Assembly: GCA_944472155.2 (NCBI GenBank)
Contig: OX235271.1
Coordinates: 68,740,416 to 68,804,415, forward strand
Direction of reading: 5' to 3'
DNA: 64,000 bases
From: Trichobilharzia szidati
Taxonomy: Eukaryota > Platyhelminthes > Trematoda > Strigeidida > Schistosomatidae
The notes beneath the pieces are model-generated. The model saw nothing but the letters and a program-made list of their open reading frames with translations, searched no databases and was not told the DNA's origin. Position numbers and translations under genes: made by a program. Of the stretch, positions 39,355 to 51,420 are shown one piece after another. Position 1 is the stretch's first letter. The number at the start of each line of letters is the position of its first letter.

Positions 39355-39475
39355 CCGACGGATGTTGTGGGTGAATACTGCCAAAAAGTCTCATACTAGG
39401 AGAAAACAGATGTTCAGTACTCCTTGGTTTTTCATTGTTCTCTAACTGATATCAGTTCATGATAGAATTCAAAAC
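39355..39475 (+). mobile_element. SINE-A 3' fragment
   Basis: Decayed core (atactgccaaaaagtctcat, actaggagaaaac) and 3' part gttctctaactgatatcagt, ttcatgatagaattc. Confidence 0.65.
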
Positions 39476-39808
39476 AGAATGACATTTGAAAATTTGTAGT
39501 TTTACGAAACGAATAATCATTGTACTCAAGAATGCATCCATCAACTTCTTAAAGGTATTCCAAGTGGATCGATGAAGAAATTTAGCCAGTGAAGTTGGAC
39601 AGTAATATTTGGTATTTAGTAATGTGCATCCCACTCTAAGGGAAAGTTTCTGATCTTGATTCTGTGTTGTTTAGAACTCATTGGCAAAGAGTGCTAGCAA
39701 CTTTCAGAAAACTCATGCACCCACCGTTTTTCATTCCTTCTCATTTCTGATTTCAGATTATAACTTGTGATCTGTCTGAACATTAAATGGTCACTTATTC
39801 TAATATTA
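39475..39808. other. no recognised feature
   Basis: Unassigned AT-rich sequence between SINE-A and RTE-like fragments. Confidence 0.4.
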
Positions 39809-40435
39809 TTATTTGTTCTTTCCATTCTGAATAAAAAATAGTGCTTCAGAGCCACATCACTATTCCACCCAGTTCTCTAACGTCATTTTCAGCTGGCTTC
39901 ACAACCACCCGCAAGCATTCATTTACTCTTCACCTACGGACTCCCAACTGGTCACTTTCTGACTGGATTTCACCAGAAAAACTACTAGCATGTGAATTCG
40001 CTTGACGATGTCCTCGGCTTATATCCAATTTACTCCCCCATTTCTTTCCGGGTATTTTTTTAGAGAGAGGTTTTTGGATGGTCCTCTGCCTGCAAGAGTT
40101 CCTTGCTGCTTGCTCACTTATTTTAACATACTATCTCATCTTTGGTATCGAGCGATGCCAGTTGTTGATGCAATTTCTAAGCAGTCTGCTAAAAATGCTT
40201 TCGTGGACGTACATGTTAAGTGTCTGAATCAGGTAGAATCACTGACTGACTCGACAATATTACTGAAAATTCTGATCTTGTTCCTAGTGCTGGGTGATCT
40301 CCTCACCGAATTAAAAGCACTGAGCGTCTATCTTGCTTTCCGGTTGGGATCATGACTGGCTTTGACAATCTCACCCACACTGCCTTTTAGTGAAAAGATA
40401 CTATGTGTCTAGGTAAATGAGAGAGAGACAGCTTC
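39808..40435 (-). mobile_element. RTE-like LINE, degenerate 3' fragment (first of two in tandem)
   Basis: Minus strand carries the thumb to C-terminus in decayed form: cggaaagcaagatagacgct (AFxxLK block), tgacttggtaa-like remnants, agttgggagtccgtaggtga and the tail near 39840 (gaagcactattttttattca). Its 5' side abuts the 3' end of a second copy. Confidence 0.7.
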
Positions 40436-40439
40436 CTTT

Positions 40440-41335
40440 AGCTTTCTTCCTTTATTATTATTATTATTGTTCCCTTGGGTTCCTAATGGAACATAGGGCT
40501 TCAACTGCACATCTCCACTTGCTTCTGTCTTCTGCTGTACTTTCCACTTGCATCCATGTTAGTCCATACTGTTTCAGCTCCTCTTCACACGATCTCCTCC
40601 ATGTCACACTTGCACTGACGACCAACTCGCCGCTTCCCTTTCGGGTTCCACTCGAGAACTGGCCTGACGCGTGATGTCACCCAGCGGCCTCCTCAGCGAG
40701 TGTCCAATCCATCTCCACTTTCGCCTGCATATTTGTTCAGCGATTGGTTCTTGTTTCGTTTGTTCCCATAGTTTCTTGTTGGTGATTCTTTCCGGCCATC
40801 TGATCTTGAGTATAGAACGAATACAGCTGTTGATAAAGGTCTGCAACAGGCTGTTGGAAATATTCTTTGTGACCCGCCGCCAAGTTTCTGATCCGTATAG
40901 AAGATATGACTTGATGTTTGTATTGAAAATCCGAATTTTGTTGTTGATACTGAGTTGAGTGACGAAGATTTCCAGATTGGTTTCAGGTTGATGAATGTGT
41001 TTCTCGCCTTTCCGATTCTCGATTTGACATCCTCGTCCGTTTCTCCTGTAGTTGAGACAATGCTCTCTAGATAGGTGAATGAAGTAACCTCTTTCAAATC
41101 CCTCCCGTTGATGGTGATTGGCGCTGGATGTTTCTGCTGCTGCTGTTGTTGTTGTTGTTGGTTGGTTATTTTCATAACCTCCGTCTTGTCTATATTCACC
41201 TGGAGTCCTGTCTTTGCTGCTTCCTCGACCAGTTTGTCGGTTTTCGCTTGTAAGTCTTCGATTTTGTGTGACATCAAACATAAATCATCCGCGATTTCTT
41301 CCTTTGATGGCGATTTATGTTTGTTTTTGGTCAAT
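40440..41335 (-). mobile_element. RTE-like LINE, 3' part with poly-Q tract
   Basis: Minus-strand frames: DDLCLMSHKIEDLQAKTDKL (the tail of RT motif C), LQVNIDKTEVMKITN, a run of nine glutamines, APITINGRDLKEVTSFTYLE, SIVSTTGETDEDVKSRIGKA, then after a shift CRRKWRWIGHSLRRPLGDIT. The 3' tail at 40440-40500 has an (ATT)n run and tgaagccctatgttccatta. The palm is missing. The poly-Q comes from a CAA/CAG array at 41134-41163. Confidence 0.85.
41134..41163 (-). repeat. CAA/CAG microsatellite within RTE-like frame
   Basis: An in-frame trinucleotide run encoding glutamine. Comparable shorter runs lie at 25855-25875 and 56155-56175 in other copies. Confidence 0.85.
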
Positions 41336-41399
41336 CAGATATCTTCATCACATCCGACCTCTTTATGTTCACTTACTATCCTATGTTAACTGCATCTCC

Positions 41400-41540
41400 T
41401 GTCAAAATGATAGGTTTTCGCTTATTAGTTTTTGAGCTTTTAAGAAATCGAAACTAAATCATCCGCGAGTTTCAAATCTTCTAGAATTTTGTTGTCAGCC
41501 CAATGTACGCGCATCTTCTCACTTTCTACGCCCTTCTCTG
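41400..41540 (-). mobile_element. RTE-like LINE, motif C fragment
   Basis: Minus strand reads ADNKILEDLKLADD near 41500-41455, the block just before the start of the preceding copy. It therefore overlaps that copy's sequence rather than extending it, which points to an inserted or duplicated piece. Confidence 0.6.
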
Positions 41541-43500
41541 ATTGGCTGTTTGTGACTAAATAATGTGCACAAATCAATCAACTTCCAAATGATAAATGAC
41601 CTAACTCCCCATAATCAGTGTGATTAAAATCCATCAATCAGAAGTGAAATACAACCATTGAATTGAAAGATACAACATGACTGTGTAGTTTGGTTCAGAG
41701 ATATTGATTATTTATGCATTTAAACTCTATAAGGATGAAGTCTTAAACAAGAGGCTACTTCATCACTTCAATGAAAGCATCTTCTCTTCACATATCACTT
41801 TCATACAAATTTAAACATTTCTTGAAATTAGTGTAATTATTGACTAGTATAGACTAATACCTTGTCATTCGATGTAAACAACAAACTGTCTGTGAGACAG
41901 CTGTTCATCCTTTAAAAGGATGAAAGGTTAGTCAAGAAAAATAATAACAAAAAGAACAGAAAAGAAAAGAAAACAGCCTGAGGATAGATGAAGCCTTGAT
42001 GTCACTCTCTTTTTTGTTCATTACCCATCCCCACCCACAATATTCACAGGCGTATGAATTATTTTTTCATACAAATTGTATTCAACAGTCAAAAAAATGT
42101 ATACTGGCGTCAGTTTCTATCAACAGTTTTATATACATACGTATGATTAAATTTTCAACGGATGACAGTTTCATATTCATGTTAATCATCTTCCAGGTAG
42201 TAACCAACATCATCATTTTCTAATCGTACAGTATCGATCGAAAAGTTTAAAGTTAGAATATAGGACAACAGTAGGTATCCATTAAGAAGTTTTCAAGTTA
42301 TGACTAGACTCTAGTGACTGTCATAAATTATCTTTAAATTCATAGGAAATCAGCTCTTTTCTTTACACAATCTAATCTCGGTTACCTCAAAAGTTGAAAG
42401 TATTACACATTTTAAAATATTGGCGTTCAAACTGGCTTGTATTAGTAGTGGAAAGGGGAAATAAGTTGACTATTGTAAACAGGAAGTCACTATCTAGTTA
42501 AGTAAGAGTGGGAGGTATATAAGGTTCATGCATATATCTATATAAATCTTAAACTGTCCATATTAGAATAGGAGAAGATACAGTGAAGTGAGTGTTTCTC
42601 ATGTTATCTGTTCGCCAGATTCTAATGTGATGTAATACATAGACATATAGAAGAGAAAGTAGAACACAGGTTGGGTAAGAAGGTGTGTTCAGTAAAATTC
42701 CAGATATAAAGATGTGTGGGCCAAGCCCTTAGAAAGATCAATCTTTTTTGTTTTCGGCAATATCAACTTTCAACAGTTGTTGTCCCACTTAAGTCGGACA
42801 GTTGACGCCTGAATATTTTCTTGGAAAGAAAAATAAAAACAGAACACACTGCTTAGTGTTTCATCTATACAGATTTGCATGCTGTTACCATAAACTGAAG
42901 TTACATCACTGGAGTTTTATTGGTGATGCTAGTCAGCCAGAACTTAGTTTTCATATGTTTGATTCTTGTGATTTATTGATCATGAGAAGTTAGTATACAA
43001 TTAGCTGTCAGTCTTCACCTTCTCAGTTAACTTTCTGTGGCTTTCTCACTGAAGAGAATGGTATTCAAACTATCAGTTGTGTGTTGTCATTTGGTGAAGT
43101 AACAAGAAAAAAGAATAAAAACCCAGTATAATTTAGATCTTAACTGTCTTCATTATCTCCTGCTCAATATCTCCAACCAGCATGTCAGTTTCAATTGTCA
43201 TTATTCTTTATATACAATAAAATTGTGCTTTCTTCATCTGATTTCATGTATTCAGTTCTTCGAACCATAAATCGAATTCGCAATTCCAGATATAGATAAA
43301 GCAATAAGAAGACGTAATTTGTCTGAATCGTGTAGTGTATTTGCGCAACACATTTTGAACAATCTGATCACACACGGACTTTTCATAGGAATATATATGA
43401 AATTAATATAGAGTTAGGAGGTGAGAAAATAGACTTAGGTCAAGTTAAAAGGACATACTGAAAGTTAAAATAACAATGACGACAACTAAACCAAATAGTA
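41540..43500. other. longest quiet stretch, no recognised element
   Basis: Nearly 2 kb without a repeat match or convincing frame. Two adjacent small palindromes occur at 41886-41900 (ctgtctgtgagacag) and 41905-41923 (tcatcctttaaaaggatga). A 63-codon open frame at 42802-42993 has no recognised motif. It could hold host intron or regulatory sequence. Confidence 0.5.
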
Positions 43501-43539
43501 GAGGTAATAGTACATCTGCTATGGTATCAAAACAAAATT

Positions 43540-43930
43540 TACCAAGGAAGGTTTAATGTGATGACGAATTCTTTGTGAACACATAAAGGAGGTTTAAACT
43601 TTCTAATTGCTAGGGCTTCCACAAACTTAAGGATACGCCCCAAACACGTTTTATAGATAGGTTTAAAAGATCTGTTAACGTCAATTTTATGTCCTATCTC
43701 TCTAATATGTTTCGCAATAGAGAAGCTAGGTCTCCTGTTCTCATCATTAATGGGTTCTGAAATTCCTATTTGTTTCTGGAGCCATTTAGCAATATGCTCT
43801 GAAGCCAGCCCTTACTTGCTGGCAGAGACCGATGAGTCCTTCCTATGTATGTGTGTCCACACGTACATCCGAATTGGTAAATACAGATGTGTCATTTAGG
43901 TAGTTCGAGGTGAAATTTCATTTCATTTTC
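43540..43930 (-). mobile_element. PLE relic, GIY-YIG domain
   Basis: Shifted minus-strand frames give CIYQFGCTCGHTYIGRTHRS, then SEHIAKWLQKQIGISEPIND, RPSFSIAKHIREIGHKIDVN, RSFKPIYKTCLGRILKFVEA and LAIRKFKPPLCVHKEFVITL. Y-I-G, R-T and the C-x-C pair are intact. The closest partner in this window is the fragment at its left edge (1-130). Confidence 0.8.
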
Positions 43931-44507
43931 TTTTGGAAACTGAGAATATTTGGATCACGCTATGTAACCTGAGTGACACCACAAAATTGTAGTCAAGAAT
44001 GTAGGCATAAATGCATTATGCTATGTCCCACCACTGATTGATTGATATGAGTAATGAGAAAGTAACTAGCGATTTGTGATTTGAACAGCGTCCAACTAAC
44101 AGCTACCATTGAGCCTGTATTAGTTAGAAATCTCAAGATATTAGTAAAAGCAGGGTGTAAGAGTTCTATTATTAACTGGTTTGGGCCTTAAAAAAGGGCT
44201 TTACTTTAAGAAAGAGAAATCCCCTTTAACAGAAGAAATAAAAGCTGTGAAAATTTCAGTTCATCAGCAGCTCCCAAAATGATGCACTGAATATTATATA
44301 CATAGATAAAATACGACTGTTGAAATACAGAGTTTGACTGGGAGTTATTCACTTCATTGTACTCAGATGGTTTTCTGTTAAGAGACTTAATTTTCATGTA
44401 TACTGAGGTGAAATTGATAGAAATACTAGTAATTTAGTAAAGAAATTATACAGTATAGAGGCCGATATATTTCCATCATTTTTCCTATGATTTCTTTTCA
44501 CCCCTGT
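43930..44507. other. no recognised feature
   Basis: AT-rich. No gene or repeat family recognised. Confidence 0.45.
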
Positions 44508-44565
44508 CCATTCCAAGTGGAATATTGGGCCGGAGTCTATGAAGTTCCAACAGTGGTGACTGCTC
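44507..44565 (-). mobile_element. SINE-B tail fragment
   Basis: Reads ccaagtggaatattgggccg, gagtctatgaagttccaaca, gtggtgac, a decayed reversed SINE-B tail and body. Confidence 0.4.
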
Positions 44566-44599
44566 ACCTCACGTCCAATCTACCCTTATTTATAGACTT

Positions 44600-44765
44600 T
44601 ATAGAGGCTAGTAAACTTGACAATGAACCACTGACTCAAAGAATGAACTACTATTTCGTCTTGGTTAGGGGCTTTTCATTCGTGCATACCTATAACCCCA
44701 ACGAGAATGGAATTCAAGGTTAGGAGGTGATCTATTAAACCATTCAACCGCTGAAATAATAATCA
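44600..44765 (-). mobile_element. SINE-A copy, degenerate
   Basis: Reversed SINE-A order: tttcgtcttggttaggggct (core region), cattcgtgcatacctataac, ggaattcaaggttaggaggt (B-box region) and taaaccattcaaccgctgaa (A-box region). Confidence 0.45.
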
Positions 44766-45880
44766 GTTCAGTGTTTTCTGTCGTCTTATTTGACACACGC
44801 TTTATATTCGATTTCATCATGAAATTGAGCTCTCCCCTTCCCCCTCTTAATTTATATTTTTCTAAGCTAAAATAATCCTTTTCTCCCACTTAGGGAACCT
44901 TTTTGTTTTATCAATCCTGAGAAAAGCATGAAATCAAGATATCATTTTCTAAAGTGTATGCTTGAAGTGGTCAGTTAGTATAATGTTTTCAACATTAAGC
45001 AGATTGTTAACTATAACGATAATGGTGATTGAAATAAGTATATACTATTTTCCACATTTCTTCTAACACTTATCCAATCAGTAAACCCATTGTTTGTTCA
45101 TCTCACAGAACGACCTATTTATTTCTAAGCTTTAAAGATATTCAAGAAGGAGAAATTTATTGTTGCGTCACCAACTGTTCCATTGTTGCAATGAGAAAGA
45201 CAATGGTTGGTATATATCTGTGCAAAATTATTTTCAAACTCAGTAGTGATCTTAACATCGGACTACCGTTTCGCTGTTTTGCACCCAAGCTCATAAGTGG
45301 TGTCTCTAGGTTTCATGATTTCTGTGCTAAACGAGCGAAATGATCGTCCAGCTTCAACTCTGCTATTGATTATATCATATTTAACTGATTGTAAGTGTTG
45401 GTTTGTTTTTACTATTACTTAGTTGTGTCATCATTCATTGGACGTCATGCTTTATTTAATGTCTGTGAAAAGTTTGAGCATTGTGGAATAGATCAAATTT
45501 ATTATAACTATATTTCGGTTTGTTTTTGGTAATATTTCGAGCAAGATTACTGCCCGTGATCACATCAACTCTTGGCATTGTTTTGTGTTTTTGCTTTATG
45601 TGTTTGTCATTTTACTAAATGAACTATGCTGACAGTATCTTTTTGCATAATTCACTTGTTTTTCGACCATTGTTTAATTACTTATGTAATCTCATGATTT
45701 ATGCACGTCAGTGTATACTTTCTACCCTTCTTCCTCACTTTTTGTTTTATTCAAGAAACTCCTATCTTATTAAGTTTGTAGTTACAGTAGTAGATTTACT
45801 AGCTAAACATTTTGATTCATCTCTATAGTATGATTATGAATAATTATTATTCCATACTTTTCCCACAATGAAATACAGTA
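44765..45880. other. no recognised feature
   Basis: About 1.1 kb of AT-rich sequence. Its right end may be decayed PLE-2 arm sequence leading to the next feature. Confidence 0.4.
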
Positions 45881-46005
45881 TGTTAAAATTGTGATGAAAC
45901 CATTAACTTTCATCAGTCAGGTTGCAGGCGGTTGATAAGATACTGAAGAGATAAAATGGATCTATTCTACCCTGCTGAGTGTGCTCTTATTGCTTTGATC
46001 AAATA
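45880..46005 (+). mobile_element. PLE-2 terminal-arm fragment
   Basis: The phrases gtatgttaaaattgtgatga, caggttgcaggcggttgata and gtgctcttattgctttgatc parallel the outer end of the PLE-2 arm (34010-34140). The hammerhead-like core is mutated to tgataagatactgaag. Confidence 0.45.
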
Positions 46006-46640
46006 CATTTTCAAAGATCTTTAGCACTCAACAGTGAATAATATCTCTAGCATGCTTTAGAATAAATTATTCGTTAGAATTGCATTCCTATGGTAAGTAA
46101 ATTAGGCTGAGGACTGCTATGAGCTCACGGATTATCAAATTTTAAATACTTTCACAATGTTTTCGTCTTTTTGCCAGTTTTTCATCTTTTGAAATGAATA
46201 TCAAAGTATACCAGCACTTATAGACTACTTTGTAATAGGGCTTACTTTGATTAATGCCATTCAGATTATTTAAAACTGATCTTTTCCCTTCAATAACTTC
46301 TCCAGGAAGTTTCTTTTGAAATACTGACAACAAATTAATAAAGTGTCTTCAAGATTTAATCAATATGGGGACAATATCACCGTGTACTTAAAGTTGAACA
46401 GCCATCAAAGTGAAACAACTACTCATAGAACATATATAGTTTATCAATAAATTATTGCAATCAAGTTGTACTATTAGATCTATGCTGATTGCATACTGTC
46501 AGGAGCAAATATAAGCCAGAATAGTGAATAGACGTTTCTTTCTAGCATTTCTGACTAATGATCATAATTGAGACATAAGACAGAGCCACCAGATCCTGAA
46601 GCACACACTTTGTTACTATGCATTCATTTATTCACACATT
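46005..46640. other. no recognised feature
   Basis: AT-rich, no gene seen. Confidence 0.45.
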
Positions 46641-46785
46641 CAAACATTCTCTGCTTCCGGAGTAGAACATTGGGACTCAACGGCACACCTCTGAGACATT
46701 TTGTTCACTGTCGTCGCTTTTACCTGGCTCCACAACTTCACACAAAGTTTCATTTATTCTTCATATATATTTTTTACATGTTACA
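46640..46785 (-). mobile_element. RTE-like LINE, 3' end fragment
   Basis: Reversed family tail (cggagtagaacattgggact) and coding end (tttacctggctccacaactt), the block otherwise read as SWTQLxxxA. Confidence 0.6.
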
Positions 46786-46799
46786 CTTGAACGCCTGTA

Positions 46800-46935
46800 C
46801 TGTAGCTGGAAGACCTAACTTAGTTTAGCTGCTAGTCCAAGGACTTGACAATTGGGAATGTTGGGCATGGAATTAGCAATCCCACACCATGAAAAGAACC
46901 CCTAAAATCACTACAGAAACTTTAGACTACATGAA
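46800..46935 (+). mobile_element. SINE-B fragment
   Basis: Body and tail only: ttgggcatggaattagcaat, cccacaccatgaaaagaacc, atcactacagaaactttaga. Confidence 0.45.
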
Positions 46936-46939
46936 AAAA

Positions 46940-48058
46940 GTAGGCTTTATAATTAGCCTCTAGGTTGAATTAAAATGTTGGATTTTAGTGCACCTCCGTT
47001 ATCAGCTGAAGTCATCGAAGTCATTTTAAATAATCTTACTGACCATGATATTTGAATGAAACGTCAGAAAACTCTGAAATCTAGCAAAAAATATCATCAG
47101 TTAGGCGACTGAAGGATGTAGCACTTTCAAGAAAGGAGAAAACTCGAATAGGCTGGTCAACATTGACGATAAACGATTACACAAAGATGCTTAAGTATTC
47201 CTTAATTGGCAATAACTTGTCAGACTGTTATGATTAACTTTTCATAATCAAGTGATAAAATTTTATTTCACAAACGAAGATTCAAGAACTTCACTTCAAG
47301 AATTAAACAAAGTGGAATACAAATACCTTTCAGCTAACTAACTATGAAGCATAAAACTACAGTCCCAGTATGAAATGATTTAAAATTATGTTTACGATCA
47401 GCTTAAAAATATATGATGTAAGCTTTAGGTAGGGATATGTATATATATACATACATAGCCACGCATTAAGTAATCATAAGCGCACCACAGGGGGTCGTTG
47501 CGCACCATAAGTCATGTTCACACTTGAAAAAGGATTCATGAAGTTATATTTCAGCTGAAGGAAACAGTGTTATTTGATAAGAAACAGTTACTATTATAGT
47601 CAAATTGGTGTAGTGAAAGAATAATTGTTTTATAATTCAAAATAAAGCCCATTACACTCAACAGGAGGTAGTAGACAAATGAACAGTAGAAAAACCAAGA
47701 AAATAGTAAGAAAAAAGTGGTAAATGTTTTAAAGCAGAAAGATAGAAGTCAGAGAAAATTGTACAGGTAATTTGGATGAAATTCCACTTTCTTCAGGTGC
47801 ATTATAAACGAGAAATGTTAATTTGGTATCAGGTACAATTGCATACAGTGTAACTAAATTAACTAGTTAGGATTTAACTTCTTTAGAAATTGCAGGAATT
47901 GGTGAGGATGTTAATGAATCGATTTATGAATGAAAAATTTTAAACCTCACATGTTGAAAATGAAGTGCTTCTTATAGATCATTAACCCCGTGGATACGGC
48001 TTGTATGCTCGAGACGATAAGTATAAGGTTCCAATCAAAAGACAAGAAATCTAGAATA
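46940..48058. other. no recognised feature
   Basis: About 1.1 kb of AT-rich sequence with a (TA) run near 47439-47450. No gene or family match seen. Confidence 0.45.
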
Positions 48059-48200
48059 TTTTCAAGTATTGGTTTTGTAGGGATTTGTTTGATTGGATGG
48101 AGGATTTCCTCATGAGCTGAAATCAGTTAGAGAACCATTGGAAAACCTGCAGGAAGTACTGGACAGCCATTTCATCCTAGTTTGGGACTTTTCAGCAGGA
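48058..48200 (-). mobile_element. SINE-A 3' half
   Basis: Reversed SINE-A 3' end tcaagtattggttttgtagg, gagaaccattggaaaacctg, atttcatcctagtttgggac. It stops within the core region and is joined directly to CR1-like sequence. Confidence 0.8.
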
Positions 48201-48224
48201 CAGTTAGATACCAGAATCTTCAGA

Positions 48225-49100
48225 TTAGTAGGTGAGCCCCTTTCTTCTTGCATTATTTACCGTCTTCTTCAAACGGTGATTTTATTAAATATGCTGATGA
48301 TCTGATAATTCTTGTTCCAGTAGTTTCTGCATTAGATTTTTCCGATATGAATAGTTTCATATCAGAGGGGAACCAATGGTCTTAAACTAAATCCCTCTAA
48401 ATGTCATACTGCTGATTCTAGTTTCAGGCTTGAAAAAAAGCTTGCGTGGACTGATTCCCCCACTCCATGATGTTTGTAACATCAACGGTATTATGATAGG
48501 GAATGGATCGACTCTCTCCTATCTTGGTATCAGTTCCTCTTCGAATGTCTATTGGTTCTCTCAAGAACAATTTTCGTTTGAATTATTACATAAGGAAGTT
48601 GAGAGTTTCTGGTGTAACTCAACCTCTTCACTTGCGGCTCACTAATTTATACAAGCTGTCCATTTCTTCCCTATGGCTCGTACTTATTCTTCTTTGTTCT
48701 TCTCAACGAAGACTCTGTCACATTGTGTAGAACACTGGCTGGCTGTAAGTACAGCTAATGGGGTATGTTCAACTCAACTAACCGACATTATTATTCCTAA
48801 GCATTTAAATTCGTACAATCAGCTAGCTTAAGTTACTTTACCTGATACCGAACATCCTCTCTATTTGCAAGTTTCTCTTCATATATCTTCAGGTAAAAAT
48901 GGAAGAAATTTCGTAAGAATTTATGCACGTTCAGCGAAATATCAAAATTCAACCATACCGTACTTAGCACGGGTTTTATGCGAAGAAATGAATTTCAGAG
49001 AAGAGCTTACAAATTTCCTAAGTCAGTAAATAAACAACAAATTATAATCAGAATTATTTTATACATATACGCATATTATTTATTTATTTATTTATAATGG
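48225..49100 (+). mobile_element. CR1-like LINE, RT motif C to 3' end
   Basis: Plus-strand frames: DFIKYADDLIILVPV (motif C, about 48285-48325), LKLNPSKCHTADSSFRLEKK, STLSYLGISSSSNVYWFSQE, and near the end EHPLYLQVSLHISSGKN, FVRIYARSAKYQNSTIPYLA and a stop after LTNFLSQ at about 49029. The ADD motif is intact but frames shift at least three times. An (ATTT)n-like run lies at 49078-49097. Confidence 0.8.
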
Positions 49101-49334
49101 CTTATATTCCACTAACTTTCAATTTTGCGTAACCCCATTATGGGTAAAATTTTATTTTGATAAATCACACAGTGTTATGCAATAATATTTACTGAGGATG
49201 TTTCCAGCAGAAATTATTGCCAATAATAATCATATCAAGTCACTCACACAACTTTCTTGCTTCATTTATATACAAGATTAAACACATGAATAAAATCAAT
49301 ACAAGACAAAGTACTTTTATAAACACTATTATTG

Positions 49335-49690
49335 TTATCACGAGTTGATCACGGATCGATATCAGTTAGAGAAGCATCGAAAACCAGCAAGGAGTACTGG
49401 ACAGCTGTTTCATCCTAGTTTCGGAATCATCGGCAATGCGCACCCACCGCCAGGGTTCGAACCCAGGACCTTTTGGTTACAAGGCAAGCTTGTATACCAT
49501 TCAATGGTCCATGAATTCTAACTTCTACCAATTCGTGACTTAGCGCGATCACTAACCAATGTCGTCGATGAGACATCCATCTTCCCACTTGACTGGTTGA
49601 ATCTCACTGGCCACGACTTCTTACTAGAACTCCAGGAAACTCCGTCTTGTAGCAAGTCACTAGTGAGCATCAGATTAATTTTCAGTAAGG
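49335..49690 (-). mobile_element. SINE-A copy inside PLE-1
   Basis: Minus strand: extension (tggccagtgagattcaacca, attggtagaagttagaattc), tRNA-like part with ttgtaaccaaaaggtcctgg and gttcgaaccctggcggtggg, core ccgatgattccgaaactagg then atgaaac, and 3' part gatatcgatccgtgatcaac. Confidence 0.8.
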
Positions 49691-49869
49691 AATAAATCCT
49701 TACAAACCAACTACTAAAAATAAGTGTTATCAATAAAATAAAATAATATGGGAAATAAGATTTTTTCCATAGTAAAATAAATAATTTGTTAGAATGATTG
49801 ATCATGCGAAGATAAGTAATTTAGAAAAAACTCAGCAATCGCACTGCATTCCTTAACACACAACCACAC

Positions 49870-50050
49870 AATAGGGTGTGTGGGAAGGAGTCAAAATTCT
49901 TAAAAGTATTATAGGTAGATGGAGAGAGAGATTGATTACTGAATCCTGGATCATCGAGTCTACACCCAACACGCGCAATAAAAGTGACTCAAAGCAAATA
50001 CCAGTGATATGGAAGATATTATTACCAGTCAAATCAGAGTATAATTCACA
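49870..50050 (+). pseudogene. PLE-1 endonuclease C-terminal fragment
   Basis: Plus strand reads VKILKSIIGRWRERLITESW, IIESTPNTRNKSDSKQIPVI, WKILLP, collinear with VLKSNVTEYRERLITEALFI of the copy at 29785-30844. Only this tail of the domain is present. Confidence 0.8.
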
Positions 50051-50374
50051 CCAGAACATCCTAATAAATTACTTATTTTTACAATAAAAACATCTTATTT
50101 CACATCTTATTTTATGGATAACACAAAGATTATTTCTGAATTTACTTTATCCTATATTGATTTTATTCAAATGTCTAATCATGTATATAAATGAAGCAAG
50201 AAAGTTGTGTGAGTACCTTGATATAATCGTGAGTGGCAATAATTTGTGCTCGAAATGTCATCAGTAAATATTACTGTATAATAAACACTGTGTGATGTTA
50301 TCAAAATTAAATTTTATCCATAATTCCATCCTGTATAGTTGTCTCATCTATCCTTCATTCACTGGAACGAAATT

Positions 50375-50620
50375 CAACGGCTCATGAGTCCCAACTCCCA
50401 CCTGGTTTTCAGTTGTTCTACTACTCATTTCAGTTTTTGATCTAATTTAAAATCAACTGACTACGGGGTGAAGCTCTTAAAGTTCTAATAAAAAGTACTG
50501 ACCGGTGACGTCTTGTGGTTGTTGAGGATGATATTGACTAGACGTTGCATCGTATATCACGAGCTAGCAGAAGGACTCTAACAGATATCAGTTTGAAATC
50601 TAACCATTAAAATTGCAATA
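50375..50620 (+). mobile_element. SINE-A fragments, internally deleted
   Basis: A 3' piece (ctggttttcagttgttctac) is followed by a 5' extension piece (catcgtatatcacgagctag, cagaagg) joined directly to the 3' end (ctctaacagatatcagtttg), without the tRNA-like part. Confidence 0.5.
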
Positions 50621-51420
50621 TTGATCTTTCTTTGACAATAATTCTTCAAGTCTTCATTAGTACTACTAATTATAGTCACTATTAAGGAGAAATTATGGTC
50701 GTAGACTATTTCATTCAGTACAAACTTGTTATAACAGTTTTTAATGTAAACACTTCCTAAGTCTCTTAAGCTCTACTCTTTTTCACTTCTGGTGCTTGTA
50801 GAATAAGAATCCAACGCAAATATCTGCTAACAATCTATATCTGATCCAAAAATCTACCTGTATTTCCTAGTAACATAATTTAATTAGAATGAATTGTCTC
50901 CTATATAAACATATTTCTAAATTTTCACATGAATTCAGCTTGGTTCTTCATTTTTTATTAAAACAAAGTGTAATTATTAAAATTCAATTACCAGTTGACT
51001 GAAATGTCTAGCCAGGAGAAGGACATTTCACCGTCTAGAATAAAAACTATTTAATTTCCAATATTTATTTAATACTCGCTAAAATTTGGTTCTATTTACT
51101 TTTTCTCTTTTAAACAAATAAAAGTGAATAATTGAGATGAAGTTGACATTCAATTTTCAATTCTACATAGTTGCGTGATCAGTTAATAATCTGCTTTCTT
51201 TCTACAAATTCAGTATGATTAGAATTAAAATTATAAGGCATAACTAAGCGGCTAGTGTTTTGATAAAGTGATATCGACCTGCTCCGTGTTCACATTATAG
51301 CTAGACATAATCTAGGATGGCTCTGATGAAGTGATAATATAATTAGCGAATAGGTTTCAGCTCGACTGGCAAAGCGTTTGGCTAGTAACTTAAAGGCCAT
51401 TGGTGCAGATGATGCTACAG
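50620..51420. other. no recognised feature
   Basis: AT-rich, no gene or repeat family recognised. Confidence 0.45.

Larger units (their letters stand above)
49140..50325 (+). mobile_element. PLE-1 element with inverted arms, carrying a SINE-A
   Basis: Arms of about 190 bases at 49140-49330 and 50130-50325 are inverted repeats of each other. Both contain tcacacagtgtt, aatatttactga, aattattgcc and cacacaactttcttgcttca in mirrored order. Between them are a minus-strand SINE-A (49335-49690) and a short piece of PLE-1 coding sequence on the plus strand (49870-50050). Confidence 0.75.
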
